Positions 54,073 to 64,000 of a stretch of 64,000 bases of DNA are shown one piece after another. The translations under genes were made by a program, and so were the position numbers. Under the pieces are notes generated by a model. That model searched no databases. It saw only the letters and a list, made by a program, of their open reading frames with translations, and was not told the origin of the DNA. Numbering within the stretch: the first letter of the stretch is position 1; each line of letters opens with the position of its first letter. The stretch covers positions 1 to 64,000 of the forward strand of contig JACCWM010000058.1 of NCBI GenBank assembly GCA_013697635.1, in the 5' to 3' direction. The stretch comes from Lujinxingiaceae bacterium (lineage in GTDB: Bacteria; Myxococcota_A; Bradymonadia; Bradymonadales; Bradymonadaceae).

Positions 54073-56337
54073 TCAGCGTTTGGCCGGCCTGGCGACCTTG
54101 GCGTCGAGCTCGGTTTGGCCGAGCAGCCACTGGTAGGCGGCGTAGCTGCCGATCACGCGCTTGGTGTAGTCGCGCGTCTCGAGATAGGGGATGTCTTCGA
54201 CCCAAAGCGCGATGTCGTCGTTGGGTTGGCTGCCCAACCAGCCATTGATGCGACCGCCGCCGGCATTGTAGGCGGCGGCCATGAGCACAGGATGAGAGTC
54301 GAAGCGGTTGGCCAGATGAAAGATGTGGTCGACACCGACGCGGATGTTGACGTCGGCCGTCTTGAGCCGCTCGGGGGTGGCGCGCCCCTCGATGTCCTTG
54401 TCGTGGTCGAGCGCGGTCTTGGGCATCAATTGCATCAGGCCAAGCGCGCCGGCCCAGGAGGTGACATCCTCAATGAAGCTCGACTCCTCGCGCATGATCG
54501 AGGTGGGGAAGGCGCGGTGAACCGTGGGGCCTTTCCATTGGGGTGCTTCGGCGGCGATCGCGGCGGCGATTTTTTCGCCAAAGGGATCAGGCCAGGCCAC
54601 CTCCCAGCGCACAAGGCGCGCATCGCCGGGTTGCAGCCAGGGGCTGCCGGAGATCTGGCGGCGTGCGATGTTGTGGCTCAGCGGAAAGCGCCCGGCGGCA
54701 TGGCAAAGCGTGGCAAGGCGCCAGCGATCGGTGTCGGTCGAGTCGATCGTGCGCTGGCGCGTAGCCTCAAAATCGCAAGCACCCTCGTACATCGAGAGGC
54801 TGGCAAGCCTGTGGCCGCCGGTCGCCTTCCAATCGCCGCCAAACCAGGGTGTCGTGCGCGAGCTGGCATCGACCGTAATCGGGGGCACGACCTGCTTGTT
54901 CTCGCCCAGGCGAAGGTGGGACACATAGCCGTAGAAGCTGAAGGGGTACTTGGCCCAGGCGCGCTGCCAATACTCGTAGGCCTTTTGGGGCTCCTTGAGG
55001 CGAAAGTGGGCCAGAGCGACAAAATACTCGAGGCGGCCCTGACTGAAGTACTGATCATCGCGATCGGGCAACTCGAGGCGCGCAATGGCTGCGATGAATT
55101 CCTTGAATTTCTTCTGGCGAAACAGCGACTCGTGCACCTCCCAGACCATCTCGTGGACCATGTCCTCGCCAGGATAGTCGCGTAGCGCACGCGCCAGGAG
55201 TTCATGCTCTTTGGCCGTGTTGGAGCGCTTTCGCTCGATGCGCGCCAGATAGAAGAGCGCGTCGTCGGCGTGGCTTGCCTTGGGATAGTCAGCGAGCAGG
55301 GTCTCGAAGAGGGGTTGGGCCTCGTCGATGCGATTCTGCTCGAAGTGGCGCCGGCCGACGGCGTAGATCGCACGGATTCGCTCGCCCTGGTTGAGCTTGT
55401 CTTTGCAATGGTCGACCAGGTGCATGTACTCGGTGCTGGCGTTGTCCGGTTGGCGCAGCCGATAGATCGCGCGGGCCGTGCGAAAGTGTGCGCTGCAGCG
55501 GTCGGTCGCGGTGAGCTTCTTGAAGTCGATGGCTTTGAGCTGTTCGTGGGCTTCGCGAAAGCGCACCTGACCGAGCAGGTACTCGGAGCGGCGAAGCCGG
55601 GCGGCATCGCTTGGACGCTTGACCAGTGCAGCAAGCGAAGTGGTGTGCGCCTCATCGACGCAATACCCGTAACCCAAATCGGCCAGCGCCAAGACGCGCG
55701 AAGCAAGCTTCTTGTCCTTTGCCCCCTGCGCCAGCGATGTGACGAGCCAAGCACAGGCGTCGTCCTTGCTGGAGCTGTCCAGAGCGGTTTTCATGCTGGC
55801 TTGGGTGGGAAGGCCACTGTCGAGCACGGCCTCGATCTGGGCCAATAAGAGCTGGGAGCCAGCGTAGCCTTTTTTGAGAGAATCGGAATCGCGCAGGTCC
55901 TTGAGCAGATCGACAGTCCTCGAGCCGAGCATGATGCTTCGTCCGGCCTGAACGCGCAAAAAGTCCTTGAGCTCGGCGTCATGGCGGCTGGCTTCGAGAT
56001 AAAAGCGCGCGGCGTCGTCGAAGCTGGCGGCCTTCTCGTGGGCGTGGGCTGCACGAAGCGCCCAATCGATGTAGCTCGCAAGCTGCGGGGGCTGGGCTGC
56101 ACGAACGGCCTCGGCGCGTTGCACGAAGAACTGTGCAGCCTCTTTGTATTTGCCACCATCGATCGCCGTCTGGGCTTTGATGCAGACCGGGTCGCTGCAA
56201 GCGCGCGAGGGCAGGGCGTCGGCCACCGGTGAGGGGCTACGATCCTGGGCCAGCAGCGATGGAGCGCCAAGCCCCAGACAGATCAGGGCAAGGAAAAACG
56301 CCCCAGGATGAGTGGGCAACGTCAAGGCTTTGGTCAT
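54073..56337 (-). CDS. Soluble lytic murein transglycosylase (Slt70-like)
   Basis: A 754-residue periplasmic enzyme that cleaves the beta-1,4 bond between MurNAc and GlcNAc, forming 1,6-anhydro ends. The signal peptide (MTKALTLPTHPGAFFLALICLGLG) is cleaved near residue 32. Residues about 50-560 are helical repeats, as in the doughnut of Slt70, including TPR-like units. The catalytic domain (about 595-735) has IMREESSF with the catalytic Glu, GALGLMQLMP and AAAYNAGGGRINGWL, all expected of family-1 transglycosylases. ATG 56337 has GGAAG nearby; the frame is open to 56379 without a ribosome site. Confidence 0.93.
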   Translation of the reverse strand: MTKALTLPTHPGAFFLALICLGLGAPSLLAQDRSPSPVADALPSRACSDPVCIKAQTAIDGGKYKEAAQFFVQRAEAVRAAQPPQLASYIDWALRAAHAHEKAASFDDAARFYLEASRHDAELKDFLRVQAGRSIMLGSRTVDLLKDLRDSDSLKKGYAGSQLLLAQIEAVLDSGLPTQASMKTALDSSSKDDACAWLVTSLAQGAKDKKLASRVLALADLGYGYCVDEAHTTSLAALVKRPSDAARLRRSEYLLGQVRFREAHEQLKAIDFKKLTATDRCSAHFRTARAIYRLRQPDNASTEYMHLVDHCKDKLNQGERIRAIYAVGRRHFEQNRIDEAQPLFETLLADYPKASHADDALFYLARIERKRSNTAKEHELLARALRDYPGEDMVHEMVWEVHESLFRQKKFKEFIAAIARLELPDRDDQYFSQGRLEYFVALAHFRLKEPQKAYEYWQRAWAKYPFSFYGYVSHLRLGENKQVVPPITVDASSRTTPWFGGDWKATGGHRLASLSMYEGACDFEATRQRTIDSTDTDRWRLATLCHAAGRFPLSHNIARRQISGSPWLQPGDARLVRWEVAWPDPFGEKIAAAIAAEAPQWKGPTVHRAFPTSIMREESSFIEDVTSWAGALGLMQLMPKTALDHDKDIEGRATPERLKTADVNIRVGVDHIFHLANRFDSHPVLMAAAYNAGGGRINGWLGSQPNDDIALWVEDIPYLETRDYTKRVIGSYAAYQWLLGQTELDAKVARPAKR

Positions 56338-56415
56338 CTTCCGATCCACGGCTAAAAGTAAGGAGGGCGCGATGTTCATGGGCCGGTTGGCCGATGGAGC
56401 TGTAACACCGCAAAA

Positions 56416-57063
56416 TCAGAATAATAATCCGTTTACACGCCAGCTCAGGCCGACGAACGCGGTGTGCGTGCCAAGAGAGATGCCCGGGCCTTCGGCCAAA
56501 TCGAGATGGCCACCACGGTAGCGGTAGAGCACGTTGAGCCAGGGCGCGTAGCCCCGATTGGGATTGAACAGCGGCAGATCGAAGCCCGCGCCCAGACTCC
56601 AGGCAAAGCCCAGATCGCTCTCAGCAAGCTCGGGGCTGGCGTCGGCGCGGTAGAGCGCATACTGGGCGCCAAGGCCAATCTCGAGGTGCAGCGAGGCCAG
56701 AACGTGGCCCGTGAAGCCATTGGAGAGCAGGGCCAGGTAGAGCGGGTGGATGCCCAGGGTCAAGCCGGCGCCATGGATCGCGACGTTGGCGTCGTCGCTG
56801 GCGAGGTTGTCATAGCGGTAGGCCAGGCGCGTGTCGCCCAGATACATCGGGAAGCTGTGGCGGATGCCGGCGTCCAGCGACCAGCCGGATAGCCCGCTCG
56901 AGGGCAGCGCGCTCAGCCCGGCGCGCACGCCGTATTCGACAAAGGCACCGTTAAACTGATCACTGTAGGGCTCTTGAACAGGGTTGGCTTGGGCTGGCGA
57001 TGGCGTGCCAAACGCCATCGCCAGTGCGATAGCCGCTGTGGATAAGAGCCTAGGATTGTTCAT
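56416..57063 (-). CDS. Predicted outer-membrane beta-barrel protein
   Basis: A 215-residue exported protein, function unknown. A signal peptide (about 1-26, ending SPAQA) is followed by alternating hydrophobic strands, such as FVEYGVRAGLSALPS, RLAYRYDNLASDDANVAIHGAGLTLGI, LHLEIGLGAQYALYR, WSLGAGFDLPL and AWLNVLYRYRGG, that fit a small eight-to-ten strand barrel, and the last residue is Phe (NGLLF), the usual outer-membrane sorting signal. It lies 79 bases from the transglycosylase on the same strand, and may be transcribed with it. No clear ribosome site before ATG 57063. Confidence 0.7.
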   Translation of the reverse strand: MNNPRLLSTAAIALAMAFGTPSPAQANPVQEPYSDQFNGAFVEYGVRAGLSALPSSGLSGWSLDAGIRHSFPMYLGDTRLAYRYDNLASDDANVAIHGAGLTLGIHPLYLALLSNGFTGHVLASLHLEIGLGAQYALYRADASPELAESDLGFAWSLGAGFDLPLFNPNRGYAPWLNVLYRYRGGHLDLAEGPGISLGTHTAFVGLSWRVNGLLF

Positions 57064-57174
57064 GGAGTGGCAACGTCGGTATTTTAAGTTGCGTAGATTG
57101 TGAGGAATCTTTTAGGATGCCCCACGCCGAGGCGTCTGACCCCCGGATTTTTGCACACGAGCACGAGGGAGTAA

Positions 57175-57732
57175 ATGTTTCTCAGGAACAAGAAATTTAT
57201 AGCGTTGATCGTGGTGACTTCGTTCACCCAATTTGCTTGTTACAACACTTATTTCATCAGCACCACGGAGCTCTCCAAGCTCGAGAGTGACGTCGAGCCT
57301 CGCGAAGTGGTCGAAGTGCTCGCGGACTGCCCCGGATCGAAGAGTGCCTACCGCTCGGTGAGCTTGCATGGCACGCAGTGGGCCGAGGTGGCAGGCGAGG
57401 GCTCGGCGGCAAGCGATCAGACGAGCAGTGCCGATGTGCCGCGCGCTGACGGCTGCACGGCCGTTCCGGTCTCGACGGCCAACCCGGTCACGGTGCGCAC
57501 CTCCGATGGCGGCGCCCACCGTGTCACCCCGTTTAACTTCGTGATGAGCGAGAGTCAGCTCGTTTCGCCGGAGTATGACCTCCTGCTCAGCATGAGCGTG
57601 GTCGAGGGCGCCGATGTCAAGCAGTTCAGCACCTGGAAGACGGTGGCAACGATCACGGGAGTGAGCGTGCTCACGATCGGCACGTTCATCGGCATCAGCC
57701 TGCTCGCCCCGGAGGGCGACGGCTTCAAGTAA
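57175..57732 (+). CDS. Predicted lipoprotein, function unknown
   Basis: A 185-residue lipoprotein. The signal (KKFIALIVVTSFTQFAC) ends in a lipobox-like QFAC, Cys at about residue 22. The mature protein has no motif that I recognise. A hydrophobic C-terminal segment (VATITGVSVLTIGTFIGISLL, about 157-177) could be a second membrane anchor, unusual for a lipoprotein. ATG 57175 follows GAGGGAG. A short inverted repeat comes after the stop, before the next lipoprotein gene. Confidence 0.65.
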   Translation: MFLRNKKFIALIVVTSFTQFACYNTYFISTTELSKLESDVEPREVVEVLADCPGSKSAYRSVSLHGTQWAEVAGEGSAASDQTSSADVPRADGCTAVPVSTANPVTVRTSDGGAHRVTPFNFVMSESQLVSPEYDLLLSMSVVEGADVKQFSTWKTVATITGVSVLTIGTFIGISLLAPEGDGFK

Positions 57733-57758
57733 TCGCCACCGAAGATTGAACAGTCCTT

Positions 57759-57789
57759 CGAGGGACGGCGCCACAAGCGTCGTCCCTCG
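57759..57789 (+). terminator. Hairpin after 57175-57732 gene
   Basis: CGAGGGACG pairs with CGTCCCTCG around a 13-base loop that can pair further. No T run follows, so termination is uncertain. Confidence 0.5.
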
Positions 57790-57918
57790 CTGCGTTCTTG
57801 GCCCGCGTTGAGCGGACGCAACCAATCAAGTCGTTGATTTGCACGCAATATGTTGCTAATCTCCCCGCTGTACGCAAATGGATATTTATTGAATGAACAT
57901 CCCTGCCTCGGGGCTCTG

Positions 57919-59718
57919 ATGAATCGCGTTAATTTCTGTCGCTTTCCTTTCTATCTGGTGGTGGTTGCACTGCTCTTACTGGCCTTTGGCTGCGCCGACT
58001 CGACGGTCAATTCCAACGTCAAGACGGGTCCGCGAGTCGACGACGAGCAGGATGGCGTTCTTCGTCCCAGCGACGAGTATCTGCTCGTGCCGGCAGGCGA
58101 GCGTGAGCGCACGATCAATGTCAGCGAGAACGTGGCGCTCAAGGTTTTTTTGGTTCACCGAGAGACGGGCAGCCCGGCCGTCGATCAGCCGGTCGGCTTT
58201 GAGATCCTCGAGGGCGCAGAGTCCAATGGAACCCTGGGTGCGCGAAACAGCACGACGGGCGACGACGGCGAGGGTCAGATCATCTTTCGGGCAGGCAGCG
58301 AAGCCGGCACGGTCAAAGTTCGTGCACGCCACAGCTCATCGAATGCCGTGGATTTCACCTTGCATGTGCAGCCCTTGGCCACGGGTCATCTCAAGGTCAA
58401 GCTGACAAACACCGCACCGACGATCATGCGCCTGCAAGACATCGACGTGCGTTTGTACCGAAATGACGAGTTCACCTGCGATGACTTCTTCCCCCTGATT
58501 AATTTGCATCCCCAGGCGCTCGCTGAGCGCCAGGCAGCCTATGCAGGCGACAGCGTCACCTTTGAGTCGCTGGGCACGCTGCCACACTTCGTGGTCACGG
58601 CGGTCGCTCGCGGCGATCGTGGACAGATCGCCGCCGGAAGTTGCTACGATCGGATCCGCATGGATGCTGATCGCACGGTTGAGGTCGAGCTGCTCTTGCA
58701 ACTGATCCCGCTCAACCCGGTCGGACGCTACGATGTTTTGAGCCACTGGGACTTCACCGATGCGCTGGCCGATTCGGGCTCGGTTGGTGCGATCGTGGTG
58801 CGCGTTCTCAACGTCTTCGATAATCCCGGCCTGGCCATCTACAACGAGATCATCAATCTGGTGCGCGCGGCCGTGGGCGGGATCATCAGCGGCACGTTGA
58901 GCACGTTTTTGAACTGGACCAATCTCGATACGGCCTTTCAGAACATGATCAACAACTTCATCGAGAACAACGCCGTGCTTCGCAAGCTGCGCGATGCCGG
59001 CCGCGATCTGCGCGACGTCGTGGCCAACCTCGAGGTGCACAGCGAGCTGACGATCGGCAAGTTGAGCTCCAATTACGAGTTTCGCGGCACCGACAACTGG
59101 GTCGGAATCACCTTGTACTGGCGCTGGAACTGCGACGACACCTCGCCGCCCGACTGCGGCGCGATTCGTCTGGTGCCCGATGCCAACGGCCAGTTCGGCA
59201 CGCTGGGCCTGCTCAGCTCGGATTGGGGCGGTCGCGTGGTGGCCTACAATCAACTCCAGATCGACCGCCACAGCGTCAGTCTGCGCTACGGCAACTTGAT
59301 TATCTACATCCTCAACCAGGTGATCTTGCCGGGCTTGACCGACGGCAATGCCCACTCAATGAGCGAAGCGTTTGCCTACTGGATCGGCTGCGATAGGCTG
59401 GCCAACTCGATCATTCCCAACGGTGAGGTCTGCGCGCTCAGTGTGTGCATCCGCGCCTCACAAATCGAGGGTTTCTGTTCGACGGCCGTCTCGACCTTGT
59501 TCGGTTTTGCCGACCTGCTCGTGCGTGGCCTGGAGTTTGACATGGGCCTTCATCTCGGTGGCAGTGGCAAGCTGATTGAGACCACCTCGGATGGTTTTGT
59601 CGACCTGATCGAGAATGGCCTCTTTGAGGGCATCATCCAAAACGCCGATGGTCAGTCATCCTCGCCGTTTGCGGCCACCTGGCAAGGCGAGCGCATCGAC
59701 TTTAATATCAATCCATAA
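57919..59718 (+). CDS. Large lipoprotein with bacterial Ig-like domain
   Basis: A 599-residue predicted lipoprotein. The signal (FYLVVVALLLLAFGC) has a lipobox with Cys at about residue 27. Residues about 65-155 look like a bacterial Ig-like (Big-1 type) domain: the pattern PVGFEILEGAESNGTLG, GDDGEGQIIFRAGSEAGTVKVRAR is typical. The remaining 440 residues, with several Cys pairs (CDDTSPPDC, CDRL, CALSVC), match no family I know. ATG 57919 gives a compact signal; the frame opens at 57850, but this start is worse. The Ig-like part suggests a surface role. A weak hairpin follows at 59735-59769. Confidence 0.65.
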   Translation: MNRVNFCRFPFYLVVVALLLLAFGCADSTVNSNVKTGPRVDDEQDGVLRPSDEYLLVPAGERERTINVSENVALKVFLVHRETGSPAVDQPVGFEILEGAESNGTLGARNSTTGDDGEGQIIFRAGSEAGTVKVRARHSSSNAVDFTLHVQPLATGHLKVKLTNTAPTIMRLQDIDVRLYRNDEFTCDDFFPLINLHPQALAERQAAYAGDSVTFESLGTLPHFVVTAVARGDRGQIAAGSCYDRIRMDADRTVEVELLLQLIPLNPVGRYDVLSHWDFTDALADSGSVGAIVVRVLNVFDNPGLAIYNEIINLVRAAVGGIISGTLSTFLNWTNLDTAFQNMINNFIENNAVLRKLRDAGRDLRDVVANLEVHSELTIGKLSSNYEFRGTDNWVGITLYWRWNCDDTSPPDCGAIRLVPDANGQFGTLGLLSSDWGGRVVAYNQLQIDRHSVSLRYGNLIIYILNQVILPGLTDGNAHSMSEAFAYWIGCDRLANSIIPNGEVCALSVCIRASQIEGFCSTAVSTLFGFADLLVRGLEFDMGLHLGGSGKLIETTSDGFVDLIENGLFEGIIQNADGQSSSPFAATWQGERIDFNINP

Positions 59719-60071
59719 GTTTTTCGAAGGGGGCGCGAACATCGGGGCCTGGTACGGACCCATGTTCGCTTCGCAGCGCAGAGCCCAAAAAGCAGGGGTT
59801 TGACTCGAAAAAGCAGGCTACAGTTGCGTTTTGGATTGCTTTACTAGGAAACAAACACTCAATATACTCCCCGACGCAAGACACCCTCAGCCGCCGCTGT
59901 AAATGTGGTAAGGCTCCATAGGTTGGATGTACTTTGAAAAAGAAGAAGCCAAGAAGCGGCAACAAAAGCCCTCGGCCAATGCCTGAAGCCCGCGAGAACT
60001 CAGCCCAGGCCATGGTTTTAGATGATCCACCGCCCGTGAGCGGTGGGAACATGCCTGTCAAGGAAGTGCGC

Positions 60072-60845
60072 ATGAAGCTAGAGTGTGCTGGCATTACCGA
60101 CGTTGGAACCACCCGTGATCACAACGAAGACGATTTCTACCTCTCACAGGGTGAAGAGGCGCTGTGCATCGTCGCCGACGGCATGGGCGGCCATCGCTCC
60201 GGCGAGGTGGCGAGCGCGATGGCCATACGGGCGATCGTCGAGTACTACCGCGAGACCATGCCGGGCTCAGGATTTAGCCCGGCCAAGAATGGCGAAGAAT
60301 CTCCCAGCGAAGTTGATCTCGATCAGTACCGCCTCAGCCACGCGCTGCTGACGGCAAACCGCGTGGTCTTCGACGCCGCCTCGGGAAACGAGGACTACCA
60401 GGGCATGGGCACGACGATCGTCACCGGATACTTCACCGAGACCGGCGTCTACATGGCCCACATCGGCGATTCGCGCGGCTATCGCCTGCGCGACGGCAAG
60501 CTCCAGCAAATCACCCACGACCACTCCCTGGCGAATGAATACGTGCGCATGGGTATCCTGCTCGCCGAAGATGTCGAGTTCTTCCCTTACAAGAATGTGA
60601 TCACGCGCGCCTGTGGACTCTCGGACAACGTCGAAGTCGACGTGCTCTTCGACGAGTTTCAGGCCGGTGATCTCTACCTGCTTTGCTCAGACGGACTCTC
60701 CGATATGGTGCCTGACCGCGAGCTGGTCGAGATCGTCAAGAGAGACCTCACCCTTGACGCGATGTGCCAGGAGCTTGTGCGCTGCGCCAATGAGAATGGC
60801 GGCGCCGACAACATCACGCTGATTCTTGCGCGCGTGGTCGCATAG
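60072..60845 (+). CDS. PP2C-family protein serine/threonine phosphatase
   Basis: A 257-residue metal-dependent phosphatase that reverses Ser/Thr kinase signalling. All PP2C motifs are present: ITDVGTTRDHNEDDF, VADGMGGHRSGEVAS, GMGTTIV, HIGDSRGYRL, ITHDHSL, LCSDGLSD and ADNITLI, with the Asp residues that bind two metal ions intact. ATG 60072 has AAGGAA seven bases upstream. The frame is open back to a TTG at 59934, which would add 46 residues with a Lys-rich start, so that longer form is possible. No kinase is adjacent. A terminator follows. Confidence 0.9.
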   Translation: MKLECAGITDVGTTRDHNEDDFYLSQGEEALCIVADGMGGHRSGEVASAMAIRAIVEYYRETMPGSGFSPAKNGEESPSEVDLDQYRLSHALLTANRVVFDAASGNEDYQGMGTTIVTGYFTETGVYMAHIGDSRGYRLRDGKLQQITHDHSLANEYVRMGILLAEDVEFFPYKNVITRACGLSDNVEVDVLFDEFQAGDLYLLCSDGLSDMVPDRELVEIVKRDLTLDAMCQELVRCANENGGADNITLILARVVA

Positions 60846-60873
60846 CCTCAGATGGGCTGCGACAGTCAACGGC

Positions 60874-60905
60874 CGGCCACCTGACTCGAGGTGGCCGTTT
60901 TCGTT
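60874..60905 (+). terminator. Rho-independent terminator after the PP2C gene
   Basis: CGGCCACCT and AGGTGGCCG form a 9-bp stem with a 6-base loop, followed by TTTTCGTTT. Confidence 0.85.
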
Positions 60906-61011
60906 TCTTGGCAAGATTGTAGGCAACAAAGGGGGCCTTTCTCTCGAAAACAGATCGGGCGCGCCAAGTGCGCCGTGATGCTGGCTGAATTGGGACCACG
61001 AGAGGCAATCC

Positions 61012-62265
61012 ATGGATGAGAGCGAGAGAGCAAGCGCTGTGGCGCGGCACGCACCGATTTGGCGCGTCGAGGTGGACGAGCAGGAGCGTGCGGCGCGCTG
61101 GTGTATCTGGTCAGGCCAGGGCATTGGCGCGCAGGGCATGCAGGCCGTGCTCGCACGCTGCGGCGGCGAGCTCGCCGGGCTGTGGAAGAGCGGCGCACGC
61201 GCGGCCACGCGCGATCTGCGCGCAAGTGGTGTGAACAAGCGCCTCGTTACACGCCTCGAAGAGGTGCTCGCGATCTGTCCGATGCGCGCCTGGGAAGACG
61301 AGCAGGCGCGCCTGCCCGCTGGCGCGAGCATCGTGCACCTTTGTGACAAAGACTACCCACCGAGCTTCTGGGAGCTCACCAGCCCACCGGTGTTTTTGTA
61401 CGTCTGGGGCCAGCTTGAGGTGCTCTCCAGCCAGCGAAGAGTTGCGATCGTGGGCAGTCGCGTAGCCGATCAGCTCAGGCGTGAGCTGGCCGAGTCGATG
61501 GCCGCCCGGCTTTCCCAGTCTGCAATTCTGGTGATCAGCGGCGGTGCCCTTGGCATCGATGCCTGCGCCCATGAAGGCAGCCTCCTGGATGGTGGGCAGA
61601 CCGTGGCGTTTTTGCCCGGTGGCCTCGGCTGTTTGACGCCGCCGCGCCACCGGGAGTTGTTTGAGCGCATTGCCACCCAGGGTGCAGTCGTCAGCGAATA
61701 TCCTCTGGGCGTCGGCGCGAGGCCCTATCACTTTGCGCGGCGCAACCAGTTGATCGCCGCGCTGAGCGAGGCGGTCGTGGTCGTTTGCGCGGCCATTGGC
61801 AGTGGCACGATGATCACGGCCGAGGCCGGCGCAAAGCTTGGCCGGCTGCTGTGCGTGGTGCCCGCAGCGATCGACGACGCGCTCGCTCAGGGCTCGCTCG
61901 AGCTGCTCGTTGCCGGCGCGCTGGCTGTTCGCGACGGCGACGACGTGTGGCGCCATGTCTATGAGCAAGAAGACGATCGGCCAGCGCCGCTGCTGCGTGC
62001 ACGCCGTGCGCCGGCCGCACCCGCGGGGCCCACCGGCGATCGGCCCGTCGACGTGTCGGGATTAGCCTTGGACAAACAACAGGTTCTCCTTGCCCTCGAC
62101 GCGCTTGCTCGCGCCACAGGTGAGCGTGATGTTCACGTCGACGAGCTGGCCCGACACCTTGGCTGGGCCGTGATGCAGGTGAGCACGGCGCTCGTCGAGT
62201 TGGAGATCAACCAACGTGTGCAAAAGATGGCCGGGACAAACGCCTATCGCTTGCTCGGGGGTTGA
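61012..62265 (+). CDS. dprA: DNA-processing protein DprA
   Basis: A 417-residue protein that loads RecA on incoming single-stranded DNA in natural transformation. The Rossmann-like core has VAIVGSRVADQLRRELAESMAARL (about 143-166), ISGGALGIDACAHEGSL and VSEYPLGVGARPYHFARRNQLIAALSEAVVVV (about 225-256). A winged-helix domain ends it (HVDELARHLGWAVMQVSTALVELEINQRVQ), as in longer DprA forms. ATG 61012 is the first good start, within a leader after the PP2C terminator. No other competence gene is in the window. Confidence 0.93.
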   Translation: MDESERASAVARHAPIWRVEVDEQERAARWCIWSGQGIGAQGMQAVLARCGGELAGLWKSGARAATRDLRASGVNKRLVTRLEEVLAICPMRAWEDEQARLPAGASIVHLCDKDYPPSFWELTSPPVFLYVWGQLEVLSSQRRVAIVGSRVADQLRRELAESMAARLSQSAILVISGGALGIDACAHEGSLLDGGQTVAFLPGGLGCLTPPRHRELFERIATQGAVVSEYPLGVGARPYHFARRNQLIAALSEAVVVVCAAIGSGTMITAEAGAKLGRLLCVVPAAIDDALAQGSLELLVAGALAVRDGDDVWRHVYEQEDDRPAPLLRARRAPAAPAGPTGDRPVDVSGLALDKQQVLLALDALARATGERDVHVDELARHLGWAVMQVSTALVELEINQRVQKMAGTNAYRLLGG

Positions 62266-62362
62266 GCCGGCCTTGCGGATGGCGTTGACAGGGCAGGGCG
62301 GCGCATGTAGCAAAGAGAACCGCACAGCACGGGTATTTCGCATATTTTGACAGGGTTTCACG

Positions 62363-64000
<1,638 letters not shown>

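Noticed and set aside
59735-59769. Hairpin GCGAACAT/ATGTTCGC after the Ig-like lipoprotein
   Set aside because: The stem is good but no T run follows, so I did not list it as a terminator.

Overview
The window looks like chromosome from a high-GC, Gram-negative delta-proteobacterial or Myxococcota-type bacterium (Bradymonadales-like is my guess from gene content, not a computed assignment). The signs are many lipobox and outer-membrane proteins, Cys-rich repeat lipoproteins, an AgmX/PglI C-terminal domain protein, a DUF507 protein, sigma-54 activators and a full set of murein enzymes. Genes are dense, on both strands, and often convergent with only a few bases between stops.

Layout. 1-566: left end of an IS21-family element running off the window. 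778-10073: Cys-rich lipoprotein, DUF507 protein, a MepA-like endopeptidase fused to HEAT-like repeats, a polytopic membrane protein ending in a decayed NtrC-type AAA+ module, and a secreted HExxH protein. 10297-13175: rpsO and pnp, separated by a 497-base structured leader. 13388-18652: two unknown exported proteins, a divergent redox pair (PDZ-TlpA thioredoxin and a rearranged DsbD), and an FmdB zinc ribbon. 18849-23413: dnaK, an acidic single-pass protein, tRNA-Gly(GCC), a zinc-type dehydrogenase and the frameshifted stub of a probable CgeB-like glycosyltransferase. 23507-25258: SurA/PpiD-like periplasmic chaperone. 25552-31045: the elongasome cluster mreB-mreC-mreD-mrdA-rodA. 31072-36874: a thioredoxin fold with no cysteines, a fused double MlaF-like ATPase, MazG-like and Rieske proteins, purT and an aldehyde dehydrogenase. 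37126-45453: a large beta-propeller lipoprotein, PfkB kinase, a degenerate PHP protein with a Gly/Arg/Ser tail, FxsA, a second Cys-rich lipoprotein and serS. 45475-57063: RND/MMPL exporter, ruvX-mltG, AgmX-type protein, PocR-type sigma-54 activator followed by an Omp85 protein and a TPR-like protein, a soluble lytic transglycosylase and an outer-membrane barrel. 57175-64000: two lipoproteins, a PP2C phosphatase, dprA, a class V aminotransferase and the 5' part of purA.

Functional themes. Cell wall growth and turnover is the strongest: MreBCD, PBP2 and RodA build side wall, while MltG, a Slt-type transglycosylase and the MepA-like hydrolase cut it. Envelope protein quality control and redox is the second (DsbD, TlpA-like, SurA/PpiD-like, Omp85). 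Housekeeping genes (rpsO, pnp, dnaK, serS, ruvX, dprA, purT, purA) are scattered between lineage-specific exported proteins.

There is no CRISPR array, prophage or secretion cluster that I can see. The best candidates for undescribed biology are the membrane protein with an inactive sigma-54-activator-like domain (5394-7991), the structured pnp leader, the Cys-less thioredoxin beside the elongasome, and the degenerate PHP protein with an RGG-like tail.
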